DNA from: Paenibacillus radicis (ex Xue et al. 2023)
GTDB taxonomy: Bacteria; Bacillota; Bacilli; Paenibacillales; NBRC-103111
Reading direction: 5' to 3'
NCBI RefSeq assembly: GCF_024722015.1
Contig: NZ_JANQBD010000025.1
Location: 62,001 to 126,000 of the forward strand
Length of the DNA: 64,000 nucleotides
A program made the position numbers and the translations under genes. Shown here piece by piece: positions 1 to 9,040 of the stretch. Position 1 is the stretch's first letter; each line of letters opens with the position of its first letter. The notes below the pieces were generated by a model. It was not told the origin of the DNA and made no database searches. It was given only the letters and a program-made list of their open reading frames with translations.

Positions 1-182
1 TAAGGAGCAATCCAACGCGCAAGCAGAGCGACAATTACAAAGATCGTGACCATCCATAGTCCGACCATAGCCCGTTTATTTTTTTTGAATCGGCTCACCA
101 TCATTTGCAACGGCGAGCGCGGCGTATAGGATTGCTCGAACGGGTTGCTTTCAACTTGTGATACCGATGCTGACTGACTCAT
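1..182 (-). CDS. Peptide ABC transporter permease, DppC/OppC type (5' part only)
   Basis: This is the N-terminal 60 codons of a second inner-membrane permease of a dipeptide/oligopeptide importer; the rest lies beyond the left edge. The ATG at 182 is preceded by AAAGGAGC. The protein starts with a polar Ser/Gln-rich stretch, a Phe-Glu-Gln-x-x-Tyr-x-Pro segment, then a basic patch (RFKKNKRA) before a first membrane helix, which is the usual layout of DppC-type N-termini. It follows the DppB-like permease by 15 bases, so both are co-transcribed with the binding protein and M20 dipeptidase upstream. Family assignment is by this context and N-terminal pattern; peptide specificity is not visible. 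Confidence 0.85.
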   Translation of the reverse strand, partial: MSQSASVSQVESNPFEQSYTPRSPLQMMVSRFKKNKRAMVGLWMVTIFVIVALLARWIAP

Positions 183-197
183 GAATTTGCTCCTTTC

Positions 198-1118
198 TTA
201 ATCGTATCTAACCCTAGGATCGACTAAGCTGTAACATAGATCGACGATCAGGTTCACAATAACAAATATGGTCGCGATAAAAAGCACTGTTCCTTGAATC
301 GCCGGATAATCACGAAATTGAATCGATTGAATCACGTAACGTCCTAGCCCATTCATAGAAAAAACAGTCTCAGCTAGTACCGCCCCTCCCAATAAATGAC
401 CAAATTCCAAACCAATGATCGTAATAATCGGGATTAAAGCGTTTTTCAAAGTATGCTTATAGATGACTGCCTTCTCCCTGACCCCTTTGGCCCGAGCCGT
501 ACGTACAAAATCTTGATGAATGACTTCCAATACGGAAGATCGGGTAAGACGAGCCAATATAGCGGAAGAAGATAATCCAATGGCAAGCGCCGGAAGAATA
601 AAATACTTAAACCCATCGCTGCCTCCGGAAGGCAGGATACGAAGATAATAGGAAAAAATTAAAATTAACATGAGTCCCAGCCAAAAGACCGGCATCGAAA
701 TGCCAAATAATGAAAACATCATGGTAGCATTATCCCGGATGCTATTAGGCTTGGTGGCCGAGAAAATCCCTGCGAAAAGCCCAACAATAATCATAATGAT
801 GATAGCCATAACCGTAAGCATAATCGTGGTCGGGAATCGCGTAAGAATTTCTGTCAGCACCGGCCGGTTGGAACGAAGTGAGGTTCCGAGATCACCTTTG
901 GCCAAGTTGACCACATAGGTTCCGTATTGCACATGCAAGGGCTGATTTAATCCGAGGCGGTCACGAACCATGGCAACGTCTTCTTCAGTGGCGTCATTGC
1001 CGGCAACTAGCCGGGCTGGATCTCCCGGAACAGAGTGGATCAGAATAAATACAAGAATCGATACCCCAATCAAGGTAGGAATCATTTGCAGCACACGCTT
1101 TATAATATAGCTAAACAA
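198..1118 (-). CDS. dppB: Peptide ABC transporter permease, DppB/OppB type
   Basis: 306-residue inner-membrane permease with about six membrane helices and the usual N-terminus (IIKRVLQMIPTLIGVS) of DppB/OppB proteins. The binding-protein-dependent transport signature with the EAA loop lies around residues 205-225 (RTARAKGVREKAVIYKHTLKNA). It starts at TTG, with GGAGG seven bases upstream. It sits downstream of the solute-binding lipoprotein gene and directly upstream of the DppC-type permease. The family imports di- or oligopeptides (sometimes nickel or glutathione) using ATPases; no ATPase gene is visible on this side of the window. Symbol is by family, not by proven substrate. Confidence 0.9.
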   Translation of the reverse strand: MFSYIIKRVLQMIPTLIGVSILVFILIHSVPGDPARLVAGNDATEEDVAMVRDRLGLNQPLHVQYGTYVVNLAKGDLGTSLRSNRPVLTEILTRFPTTIMLTVMAIIIMIIVGLFAGIFSATKPNSIRDNATMMFSLFGISMPVFWLGLMLILIFSYYLRILPSGGSDGFKYFILPALAIGLSSSAILARLTRSSVLEVIHQDFVRTARAKGVREKAVIYKHTLKNALIPIITIIGLEFGHLLGGAVLAETVFSMNGLGRYVIQSIQFRDYPAIQGTVLFIATIFVIVNLIVDLCYSLVDPRVRYD

Positions 1119-1140
1119 CCTGGCGCCTCCTTTACAAGAA

Positions 1141-1174
1141 TAGAATAGGGGGATGCTAATATCCCCCTATTCTA
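1141..1174 (-). terminator. Perfect 14-bp hairpin between binding protein and permease genes
   Basis: A perfect inverted repeat (arms TAGAATAGGGGGAT, six-base loop) lies between the binding-protein stop codon and the ribosome site of the permease gene. There is no long U tract on the transcribed strand, so it is more likely an intra-operon 3' stabiliser or partial attenuator that raises binding-protein mRNA over permease mRNA, as is common in ABC importers. That role is inferred. Confidence 0.7.
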
Positions 1175-1187
1175 CTAAAGCTTTTTG

Positions 1188-2723
1188 TTATTTTTTCACA
1201 ACATCACGAAGGATAAGCCGCTCGTTATTCCAATTGTATACATTGTCAAGATTGCTCTTATAGCCTGAGGTTTGTTTGTAATCGAGCAGGAAAATCCATG
1301 GTGCCTGGTCCTTGATAAGCTTAAGCGCATCGCCGTAAACCTTTTTACGCTCATCCGGATTGGCCGTTTTCATTCCTTTATCGATTAATGCATCGAGATC
1401 AGGATTGGACAACTTCGAGTAGTTGCTAGCGCCCTTCGTCATTAGGATCGGTCTCAAGCCCCAATCCGCATCATTCGTAGAAGTACCCCAGCTGTTCAAA
1501 GCCAGATTGAATTCAGCCTTCGGATCACGGGTTGCTTCCTGGAATGCGCCGAACTCCCATTTACGATATTCGACTTTAAATCCTACTGCCTGAAGGTTGC
1601 CTTGAATGAATTCGGCAATTTGGCGATCCATCAAATAACGGCCGTCCGGCGTCCATAATTTTAACGTTGTTCCCGGCGCAACTCCTGCTTCCGCCAACAA
1701 TTGCTTCGCTTTCTCAGGATCGTACGGGTATGCACCTACAGAGGAGTAACCCCAAACCATATCACCAATGGCCGCTTCCGCCACTTTGGCTTGGCCGGAC
1801 ATGATTTTCTTAACAATCGTTTCCTTATCTACCGCATAGTTGATCGCTTGACGTGCTTTCACATTATCGAATGGCGCTCTTGTTGTATTAATAGACATGT
1901 ATAGATTTCTGGAGCTTGGCTCCACATTGATTTTGATTTTGTCGTTTGTTTTAAGACGATCTACATCTGATGTAACAACTGGGACGATAATATCCGCTTC
2001 ACCGGTTTCAAGCATGATGGAGCGTGCGGAATTTTCAGCTACTGTTTTGAACGTAATGGTTTTCATCTTCGGTTTATCTCCCCAATAATCGGGATTAGCC
2101 TCGAACACAACTTTGTTTCCTGGAACCCATTCCTTTAATTTATAAGGACCGGCGCCAACAGGAGATTTGCCAACATCTTTCCCCTTCTCTTTCACGTTCT
2201 TGGGACTATGAATCCCGCCGTTTGTATGTGCAAAGGTAATCAACGCAGGGCCGAACGGAAATTTCAAATCAAAGCTCACTTGATATTCGCTATCGACATT
2301 AACTTTATCGATAAACTCCGCATATAAAGAGTAGCGGTTCAGCTTATTATCCTTGTTAATAACGCGGTCAAAGGTAAATTTCACGGCTTCTGCATTAACA
2401 GGTGTACCGTCTTGAAATTTCGCCCCTTCGCGAAGCTTGAACGTGATCTTCTTTCCATCAGGCGATGTGGTCCATTCTTTAGCCAATTGAGGAACAATCG
2501 TATTGTTTTTATCCAAGGTAACCAGCTTATCGAACAATAGCTCGTTAGCATTATTGGATATACCGTCACTTGTATCTTGAGGATCCAGCGTAACCGGCTC
2601 AGAACCAAGGGCAACAACCAGATCCTTAGATGCACCGGCGCTGTCTCCTCCGGACGGAGCGCTGCTACATGCAGAAATGAGAAGCACAAAAGCCAAAATG
2701 AGTAATAATGAAGTCTTTTTCAA
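1188..2723 (-). CDS. Peptide ABC transporter substrate-binding lipoprotein (family 5)
   Basis: 511-residue extracytoplasmic binding protein of the SBP_bac_5 family. A signal peptide ends in a lipobox LISAC with lipidated Cys19, so the mature protein is membrane-anchored. Family features include the N-terminal VALGSEPVTLDPQ segment, the LAKEWTTSPDGKKITFKLREG segment split around residues 85-105 and the GAGPYKL region near 200. It would deliver peptides to the DppB/DppC-like permeases encoded directly downstream. It lies 52 bases after an M20 dipeptidase gene, linking uptake with cytoplasmic hydrolysis. Ligand specificity cannot be read from the sequence. Confidence 0.92.
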   Translation of the reverse strand: MKKTSLLLILAFVLLISACSSAPSGGDSAGASKDLVVALGSEPVTLDPQDTSDGISNNANELLFDKLVTLDKNNTIVPQLAKEWTTSPDGKKITFKLREGAKFQDGTPVNAEAVKFTFDRVINKDNKLNRYSLYAEFIDKVNVDSEYQVSFDLKFPFGPALITFAHTNGGIHSPKNVKEKGKDVGKSPVGAGPYKLKEWVPGNKVVFEANPDYWGDKPKMKTITFKTVAENSARSIMLETGEADIIVPVVTSDVDRLKTNDKIKINVEPSSRNLYMSINTTRAPFDNVKARQAINYAVDKETIVKKIMSGQAKVAEAAIGDMVWGYSSVGAYPYDPEKAKQLLAEAGVAPGTTLKLWTPDGRYLMDRQIAEFIQGNLQAVGFKVEYRKWEFGAFQEATRDPKAEFNLALNSWGTSTNDADWGLRPILMTKGASNYSKLSNPDLDALIDKGMKTANPDERKKVYGDALKLIKDQAPWIFLLDYKQTSGYKSNLDNVYNWNNERLILRDVVKK

Positions 2724-2775
2724 AACAAATTCCCCCTCTTCAACAAATATTTATATTAAAAGTAAAATGACCGAA

Positions 2776-4116
2776 TTAAGCAAACTCGTGGATCACTGCA
2801 GCTACCATTTTGATACCATAAATATAATCGCTTACCAATATATTTTCATTTGGTGCATGCTTCCGAGAATCTCCGTTCCCAACACCGAAACCAACTGTCG
2901 GAATACCGAACTGCTGACAAAGCCGGTACATTGGACCCGAGCCTGGATTCATCAGCACCTTCTGAGGAGGTTTCCCGCTTACTTTTTCCGCAGCCTGCAT
3001 CACTTTAATGACAAGCGGATGACCGGGATCTGTTTTAGCGGCTCGCGTTCCTTTTCTGGCAATGATTTCGATGTCCTCAAAGCCATGACGGTCCAAGTGC
3101 TCTCTTAAGAGCCGCACAATCTCCTCGGGATCTTGATCGGGAACCAAGCGGAAGTCCAGCTTAGCTCTTGCCTCGGAAGGCAGCACCGTTTTGGAGCCTT
3201 CCCCCGAATAGCCGGAATAAATACCGCAAATATTGCATGTAGGCTGAAAAATAAGCTTTTCCTTCAATGGCGTTCCGGTTAAGTTCAACAAAAATTGATC
3301 TAGCCCGTATCTTTGTAAGGTTTCTTCTTCCGGGTAATCCATCGACTCCAGAATGCTTCGCTCTTCATCTGATAGTTGTAATACACGATCATAGAATTTG
3401 TCTATTAAAATTTTCTCTTCCTGATCCTTCAAGGTGCTTAATGCCCAAACCAACCGCCAAGCGGGATTCTCGACAATGGCAGCATTCAAGGAATGCATAT
3501 CCGAGTTGGCGCCTTTTACGGCCAGTTCGATATACAAAATCCCCTTTGTTCCCATCTTAAGCTCGATGCTTTTATCCGAATAAATAATGCCATTCTCCCA
3601 AATGCACAGATCAGCTTGCACCTTATCCGGGTGATTCTCGATAAAATCAGGGAGATTTATGCTTCCCTTCTCCTCCTCCCCTTCCACAATGAATTTCACA
3701 TTGATGGGGAGTTCGCCATACACCTGCTGATAAGCATGAATTGCACAAATGCGTGCCATTAGGGCTCCCTTGTTATCTGCGGAACCTCTGGCGGTTAGTA
3801 CATCATCATGAATTTCGGCTGCAAACGGATCATAATGCCAGGATTCGATCGGGTCTTCCGGCTGCACATCGTAATGATTGTAAAATGAAATCGTTTTCTT
3901 ATTCCCCGAAAAAAAATGACCATACACAACCGGATGTCCTGTCGTCGCAATAATTTCTGTGGAACCGCCTTGCTGCTGCAAAAATTCGGCAACCATCTGA
4001 GAGGCTTCCTGAATCCCTCTGTTTTGAGTAGAAACGCTTGGTATTCTACATAATTCCTGCAGCCATTTCACATACATGTCTTGATGTTCATCGATATAAC
4101 GGTATACGAGTTCCAT
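2776..4116 (-). CDS. M20 family dipeptidase (metallopeptidase)
   Basis: 446-residue M20/M25/M40 peptidase, normally a two-metal cytoplasmic enzyme cleaving dipeptides. Visible motifs: NHYDVQP (first metal His and the adjacent catalytic Asp), GSADNKGA (bridging Asp), VEGEEEKGS (general-base Glu and metal Glu) and a C-terminal HAPNE (last metal His). A dimerisation lid occupies the middle (about 190-320). The ATG at 4116 is preferred because GAGG sits six bases upstream; an in-frame ATG at 4128 has no ribosome site. First gene of the peptide-uptake operon, so it probably hydrolyses the imported peptides. Confidence 0.88.
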   Translation of the reverse strand: MELVYRYIDEHQDMYVKWLQELCRIPSVSTQNRGIQEASQMVAEFLQQQGGSTEIIATTGHPVVYGHFFSGNKKTISFYNHYDVQPEDPIESWHYDPFAAEIHDDVLTARGSADNKGALMARICAIHAYQQVYGELPINVKFIVEGEEEKGSINLPDFIENHPDKVQADLCIWENGIIYSDKSIELKMGTKGILYIELAVKGANSDMHSLNAAIVENPAWRLVWALSTLKDQEEKILIDKFYDRVLQLSDEERSILESMDYPEEETLQRYGLDQFLLNLTGTPLKEKLIFQPTCNICGIYSGYSGEGSKTVLPSEARAKLDFRLVPDQDPEEIVRLLREHLDRHGFEDIEIIARKGTRAAKTDPGHPLVIKVMQAAEKVSGKPPQKVLMNPGSGPMYRLCQQFGIPTVGFGVGNGDSRKHAPNENILVSDYIYGIKMVAAVIHEFA

Positions 4117-4262
4117 ATGTGTCCTCATCTCTGTATTTCTTGGAAGAAGTGTGTCTTGGACAGTCTTCTTTCTCTCGATCCCCTCCGTTTAAAGATTGAC
4201 AGATATACTTTGTAAACTTCTTGTAAAAAGTATAGCATCCGATTTATTGAATGTATAATTTA

Positions 4263-4290
4263 TAATTTTATCAGTTATTGATAAAATTTT
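4263..4290. terminator. AT-rich hairpin downstream of DUF421 gene
   Basis: A nine-base stem (ATTTTATCA/TGATAAAAT, loop GTTAT) lies between the end of the leftward DUF421 gene and the start of the M20 gene. The longest T run follows on the + strand, the leftward side being only AT-rich, so it is a modest terminator for the leftward transcript. Confidence 0.45.
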
Positions 4291-4302
4291 TTGTTAATAA
4301 AT

Positions 4303-5013
4303 CTATTCTTTATCTATGGGATGTTGTAAATTATCCTTATAATAATCAAATACCAGATTTCCGTTAGTCGTTTTTACACCGTAGAAAATGTCAGACAGCT
4401 TCTTCCCTTTCTGATCGATTTGATTCATCAGCCACTGCTCGGATAAATTATTTTCCAATAAGTTTTCCTTCATCATTTTCCCATCCATAATAACTTCAAT
4501 AGGAAAGCTTGTTGTACCTGAATGAACCAGATTCAGATCTTTTTTTATTAAAGCCAGATACTTGTCCTTCTTCTTTACAGATAGCTTCCCGTTAGTTTCC
4601 AGAATCGCATAATCGACCTCTTCTATATTGAATACATCCTTTTCTCTTAAGGATTGATTGAGAGAATCCAGTGTATAATGCAGCTTTCTCATATTGTCCT
4701 CAAGTATTTTTCCTTTCTCAATGATTACAGTCGGTCCTCCGGACACCCATTTTCTTGTATTAGGGAACTTGAGCGCTACCACAGACATGATATAGGATGT
4801 AAGAGTAAAAACAGCAAGCGATAGAATAAAATACCAGGCTTGTATCTTCTCGTTGAAGGCCAAATTTGCTGCCACTGCTCCCATAGTTATACCTGTCGCA
4901 AAATCATGAAAGGTCATATTAGAGATCGTCTGTTTTCCTAATATTCTTGCAATTAACAATAGTGCTGCAAATGCTAAAATCGTTCTTCCGAATATTTCAA
5001 TACCTTCCTGCAT
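4303..5013 (-). CDS. DUF421 (YetF/YdfR-type) membrane protein
   Basis: 236-residue protein of the DUF421 family. Three membrane helices occupy roughly residues 5-80, followed by a cytoplasmic alpha/beta region that begins with the characteristic SGGPTVIIEKGKILEDNMRK stretch and includes the LNQSLREKDVFNIEEVDYAILETNG segment split across residues 118-143. In spore formers this family is associated with spore or germination-related membranes (YetF/YdfS/YdfR group), but a biochemical role is not established. Start ATG at 5013 has a strong GAGGTGAT site. It is a single leftward gene separated from the rightward response regulator by about 200 bases. Confidence 0.85.
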   Translation of the reverse strand: MQEGIEIFGRTILAFAALLLIARILGKQTISNMTFHDFATGITMGAVAANLAFNEKIQAWYFILSLAVFTLTSYIMSVVALKFPNTRKWVSGGPTVIIEKGKILEDNMRKLHYTLDSLNQSLREKDVFNIEEVDYAILETNGKLSVKKKDKYLALIKKDLNLVHSGTTSFPIEVIMDGKMMKENLLENNLSEQWLMNQIDQKGKKLSDIFYGVKTTNGNLVFDYYKDNLQHPIDKE

Positions 5014-5212
5014 GATTGAATCACCTCACTGAACAGCTTTACCTTTGAAAATGGATTTTATTCCAATTGAGACACTGTATTGCCTTGTTCCTACCATAAG
5101 CTCCATACTTTTTGTGCTCTTAAGAAATTGTTAAGGTATACCCTGCCAATTATTTAAGAACTTGCGTCTATATTAATGCTATACATATGAAAAGTCTAAG
5201 GAGGAAGCCCGT

Positions 5213-5908
5213 ATCGCAGCCCAAAAAACTATACTTCTTGTCGACGATGAGAAGGAAATTATCGATCTGTTGGAAATTTATTTGAAAAATGAAGGCTATC
5301 TGCTTCTACGCGCATCTGATGGGGAAGCTGCATTGAACATTTTACAAAAAGAGGAGGTTGATTTGATCGTGCTTGATATTATGATGCCGCGTATGGATGG
5401 AATTGAGGCCTGCCTCAAAATCCGTGAGCACAAAAATATGCCTATAATCATGCTCTCAGCCAAGGGACAGGATATGGATAAAATTATGGGGCTGAGCAGC
5501 GGTGCCGATGATTATCTGGCCAAACCTTTCAATCCGTTGGAGCTAATTGCCCGCATTAAGTCGCAGCTGCGCCGATATACGCGCCTCAACATCACCACTG
5601 CCAGCAAAGAGCATGAAATCGAGGTGGATGAGCTGCTCATCAATACACAGACACATGAAGTGAAGCTCGACGGCCGCATAATTAAGCTAACCCCGCGAGA
5701 ATTTGCCATTCTGGAGCTGTTAGCTCGTCATCGCGGTGTCGTGTGGAGCATTGAAAAAATTTATGAAACGGTCTGGCAGGAAGCCTACTTCGATTCCAAC
5801 AATACCGTCATGGTCCATATCCGTAAAATTCGCGAGAAAATAGAAGCCAATCCACGCAAGCCCAAATATATCAAAACCATCTGGGGGGTTGGCTACAAAG
5901 TTGAGTAA
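5213..5908 (+). CDS. OmpR/VanR-like response regulator with apparent ATC start
   Basis: Winged-helix response regulator. The receiver domain starts with the acidic pocket LLVDDEKE, has the phospho-acceptor in VLDIMMPRMDG (Asp55 counted from 5213) and the conserved Lys in AKPF; a Trans_reg_C DNA-binding domain follows (LTPREFAILELLARHRG, then NTVMVHIRKIREK). The acidic pocket lies upstream of the first ATG/GTG/TTG-type codon (TTG at 5270). In frame there is no standard start between the stop at 5174 and that TTG. An ATC codon at 5213 sits eight bases after AAGGAGG and would give a full-length receiver (IAAQKTILLVDDE). It overlaps the kinase gene by 20 bases and pairs with it. Confidence 0.9.
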   Translation: MAAQKTILLVDDEKEIIDLLEIYLKNEGYLLLRASDGEAALNILQKEEVDLIVLDIMMPRMDGIEACLKIREHKNMPIIMLSAKGQDMDKIMGLSSGADDYLAKPFNPLELIARIKSQLRRYTRLNITTASKEHEIEVDELLINTQTHEVKLDGRIIKLTPREFAILELLARHRGVVWSIEKIYETVWQEAYFDSNNTVMVHIRKIREKIEANPRKPKYIKTIWGVGYKVE

Positions 5909-7475
5909 ACATCCGTCCTTACCTCCGACATCACGTTTAAATCGATTCCCTTTCACCTGGTTTCCATTTAACTTGCTGCGTGCCTTGATTCTGCTGACTA
6001 TGGACTTATATCAAATTATGAAAAAGCAAGTCGGACGAAGCCTGAGATTGCAGCTAATGGTTGCTTTTGCCTTTTGTCTGGCGGCGTCGCTCATCTTCTA
6101 CTCCCTTAGCTCGGCTCTGTTCGGCGGGATCAATACAGATCCTGTCATTGATTACAAATCGGGGGTCCAGCGTATTGATAATGCGGCGAAGAGCTTGGCA
6201 GAGGTACTAAGCCATGAATACTCCAACCACGATAACGAAGTGAACAGTCCCGAATCACAGATCGAATGGGAAAAGGAGAGAATGCTGGACTTTACCGAGC
6301 AGGTCAAACGGGAAAGTTCTATGAACAGGCACAAAATAGTGGTCACCGATCTCACAGGCAAAGTTTTATTTCAAAGCTCCAATTCAGCTGAAACCAGTGT
6401 AGACATTCATAAATCGATCCGCAACTCGATAGACACCCAACGTGAAAGAAATCTGCGGCAAGAGACCTCGAGCCTGTATCCCGTTACTTACAAGGGGCAG
6501 TCCTCCTATCTGATCGTCAGCGGCATCCCCGAACCGAATATTACTTACAAACGCGGACAAAGTCCTTTTACAATGGTCGGCTCGATAATCTTTTTTATTG
6601 TTCTGTTCTACTTTTTAACCCAACAGAAAATGCGCTATATCGAAGAATTAGCGGGTGGGTTGATCACGATATCAACTGGAAATTTGAATTCGCGGGTTGC
6701 GGAACGCAGTGATGATGAGCTTGGCTCCCTGGCCAAAAATATGAATTTGATGGCGGAGCAGCTGCAGATGAAAATCGAAGAGGAGCGGAGGGCTGAACGG
6801 CTGAAGAATGAGCTGGTTACCAACGTTTCCCATGATCTGCGTACACCGTTAACATTGATCATGGGATACCTGCGTCTGCTCAATGATAAGAATTACGAAA
6901 ACGAGCAGCAAGCTCAAACATACCTTAATATCGCCTACAATAAATCGGAAAAGCTTAATTCACTGATCGACGACTTATTTATTTATACGAAGCTGACTCA
7001 TCGGGATGTTCCTTTGAATAAAACAGGCATTGCGCTTAATGACCTGCTGGAGCAGCTTCTTGAGGAGTTCGTCACACCGGCTGAGGAGCAGCAGGTTATT
7101 CTGTCTCGCAATATCCCTAAGGAGAAAATATTCGTAAATATTGATGTTGATCAGATGATCCGAGTGTTCGAGAACCTGTTGGGCAATGCATTGAAGTACA
7201 GCCCGAAGCCGGGAGTCATCTCGATAAGCATGGTCAGGGAGCAGCAGTATGGTATCGTCCGGATTAGCAATATGGCTGAGGAGCTGTCTGAGCAGGAGCT
7301 CGAACGATTGTTTGATCGTTTTTTCCGGGTGGATGCTTCCCGCTCCTCTCAGACAGGCGGTTCGGGTCTCGGGCTCGCTATTGCCAAAAGCATTGTCGAA
7401 GCTCACGAAGGCTTCATAGGAGTGGAGCAGCAAGATGGCGAGTTAATCTTTTACATTAAATTAAAGCTGGATTAA
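5889..7475 (+). CDS. VanS-like sensor histidine kinase
   Basis: Membrane histidine kinase partnered with the preceding regulator. Counted from the TTG at 5889: first membrane helix about 57-77, extracytoplasmic sensor about 80-222, second helix about 228-245, HAMP, then the H box VSHDLRTPL with His315, N box NLLGNALKYS, and the F/G2 region FDRFFRVDASRSSQTGGSGLGLAIAK. The usual G1 box (DxGxG) is replaced by ISNMAEELS, as in the VanS subgroup. The true start may be ATG 6000 or 6018, because the first 37-43 residues look unstructured and none of the candidates has a clear ribosome site. Signal sensed is unknown. Confidence 0.88.
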   Translation: MATKLSKHPSLPPTSRLNRFPFTWFPFNLLRALILLTMDLYQIMKKQVGRSLRLQLMVAFAFCLAASLIFYSLSSALFGGINTDPVIDYKSGVQRIDNAAKSLAEVLSHEYSNHDNEVNSPESQIEWEKERMLDFTEQVKRESSMNRHKIVVTDLTGKVLFQSSNSAETSVDIHKSIRNSIDTQRERNLRQETSSLYPVTYKGQSSYLIVSGIPEPNITYKRGQSPFTMVGSIIFFIVLFYFLTQQKMRYIEELAGGLITISTGNLNSRVAERSDDELGSLAKNMNLMAEQLQMKIEEERRAERLKNELVTNVSHDLRTPLTLIMGYLRLLNDKNYENEQQAQTYLNIAYNKSEKLNSLIDDLFIYTKLTHRDVPLNKTGIALNDLLEQLLEEFVTPAEEQQVILSRNIPKEKIFVNIDVDQMIRVFENLLGNALKYSPKPGVISISMVREQQYGIVRISNMAEELSEQELERLFDRFFRVDASRSSQTGGSGLGLAIAKSIVEAHEGFIGVEQQDGELIFYIKLKLD

Positions 7476-7500
7476 AACCTTATTCCTGATCCGTATCTAG

Positions 7501-7551
7501 GAGGGAGACTGTATAGGCCGCTCGTTCCTGTGTGGCAACTACAGTCCCCTC
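7501..7551 (+). terminator. Inverted repeat after the kinase gene
   Basis: Arms GAGGGAGACTGTA and TACAGTCCCCTC (one unpaired base) surround a 26-base loop about 25 bases after the kinase stop. It lies between convergent genes and could terminate the rightward transcript, but there is no T run after it. Confidence 0.4.
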
Positions 7552-7585
7552 TATTCACCTATTCAACATACGATTAACAAACCAT

Positions 7586-8491
7586 TTAGGATATCCAGAC
7601 ACAATCCTCAGGCTTCTTATCCAACAAAAATCCTTTAAACAACGTAGTTTTCAATTGATGCATATCCGTCCGTTCGAGATACTCAATCCGGCAGCATAAG
7701 CATGGTTGAATCCATTGTGTTTTCTCGTCCTCTGTCGTGTGAAGCCGCTGCGCAAGCTCCAAGAACTGTAGTTTATCCTCCTGCTTAAACCCAAGCTCCA
7801 CTACACCAACCGGCTTGTTTTTGACCGTTCTGAAATTCAATCCTATAACAAGTCCGAATGGACTGGTTCTATAACCCAATATGAGCACATCCACTGTTTT
7901 GACATGGTTGATTTGCAGCCAGTCCTTGCTTTTCGTATCCGGAATGTACCTCGACGCTTTCCGCTTCGCTACGATCCCTTCCATATTATGTTCCTTGGTC
8001 AATTCAAACAAGGCATTCCCCTTACCTGTTAAATACATGGTGGGCATTATCGAAGGCGAAGCAGCAACAATCTCACTTATCCGCTGCTTCCTCTCCAATA
8101 AAGGTTCTTTCATGTGCTCCCTGTCCGTACATAAAACATCAAAAACAATGAATGATGCAGGATGAGTATGAACGGCGCTCTTAATCCGTGTGGAGTTGCT
8201 CAACCGCCCCCGGTAAGTAAAATCATCAAAAACAGGCCTTTGACCACGCAATACGATACCTTCACTATCTAAAATAGCGGTGTGCGCTTTTATTGCCGCC
8301 GCGACTTCCTTCAACTCAGGGAACTTGTCCGTTACTGAATGCCCATTAGATGTATAAGCTTCTATTCGTTCACCCTGCTTGTGTAAAAGAATGCGCCAAC
8401 CATCCCATTTCGGTTCAAAGATGAAATCATCATCATCGAATGGCTCCTTGCCCAAACTTAGAAGCATTGGCTTGATTCGTGTAAAAAGCAT
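7586..8491 (-). CDS. Stand-alone ATP-dependent DNA ligase (LigD ligase-domain type)
   Basis: 301-residue ATP-dependent DNA ligase. Motif I EPKWDGWR has the adenylated Lys28; the nucleotidyltransferase motifs continue with LDSEGIVLR (motif III region), EGIVAKR (motif IV) and DWLQINHVK (motif V); an OB-fold-like C-terminus follows. It lacks the polymerase and phosphoesterase domains of full LigD, and no Ku gene is visible in the window. Related short ligases in Paenibacillus/Bacillus act in repair (non-homologous end joining or spore DNA repair), but its partner is not evident here. ATG start has GAGGTGG five bases upstream. Upstream GNAT gene is on the same strand. Confidence 0.87.
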   Translation of the reverse strand: MLFTRIKPMLLSLGKEPFDDDDFIFEPKWDGWRILLHKQGERIEAYTSNGHSVTDKFPELKEVAAAIKAHTAILDSEGIVLRGQRPVFDDFTYRGRLSNSTRIKSAVHTHPASFIVFDVLCTDREHMKEPLLERKQRISEIVAASPSIMPTMYLTGKGNALFELTKEHNMEGIVAKRKASRYIPDTKSKDWLQINHVKTVDVLILGYRTSPFGLVIGLNFRTVKNKPVGVVELGFKQEDKLQFLELAQRLHTTEDEKTQWIQPCLCCRIEYLERTDMHQLKTTLFKGFLLDKKPEDCVWIS

Positions 8492-8533
8492 TTAAACCAC
8501 CTCATTACACCATTGTTCCATACTAAGCCTGCT

Positions 8534-9040
8534 CTAAACCGTGTTTTTATAATAGAAAACAGTCGCATGTAATTCACCATTTGCAGATTGCGCATAATGA
8601 GGGATACGTCCTGCGGGGATATAATCTAACGAAGTATACAGCAGATTAGAAGGGTCTCCTTCTCTGGTATCGAGAACTATTAAGGTTCTCCCCTCCAGCT
8701 TCGCTCTTTCTTCAGCTAATTGCATTAGGAAACGACCTATACCGTTACGACGGTAATTAGGATGCGTCATTAATTTAGCAATTTCGGCTCTATGTCTGCC
8801 ATTCTGCTTCGTACTTAGATGCAGCTGCACCGTTCCGACTATCTGGTTGTTTATTTTCGCAACAAATAGAAGTACCCCATTGTCCAATACGTTTTCCCAA
8901 TATTTTATGGCCTCTGAAAGGTTCAATGGGGGTAAAAAGCCAATCGATGCGCCATTTTCAACGACTTGTATCAGAAGATCCGAAAGCTCGTTAAGCTGTT
9001 CTTCGATGGTATTTATTTCTTCCAACATCACATCGCTCAT
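8534..9040 (-). CDS. GNAT family N-acetyltransferase
   Basis: 168-residue GNAT protein. The acetyl-CoA-binding motif A is HPNYRRNGIGRFLMQLAEERA, spanning the beta4-alpha3 turn (key residues R-R-N-G-I-G-R), followed by LIVLDTREGD and the C-terminal YTSLDYIPAG region. Start ATG at 9040 is chosen because GGAGGTGAT lies six bases upstream; an in-frame GTG-type extension to 9058 would begin inside the ribosome site. The acceptor substrate is unknown. It precedes the DNA ligase gene on the same strand with a 42-base gap, so co-transcription is possible. Confidence 0.85.
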   Translation of the reverse strand: MSDVMLEEINTIEEQLNELSDLLIQVVENGASIGFLPPLNLSEAIKYWENVLDNGVLLFVAKINNQIVGTVQLHLSTKQNGRHRAEIAKLMTHPNYRRNGIGRFLMQLAEERAKLEGRTLIVLDTREGDPSNLLYTSLDYIPAGRIPHYAQSANGELHATVFYYKNTV

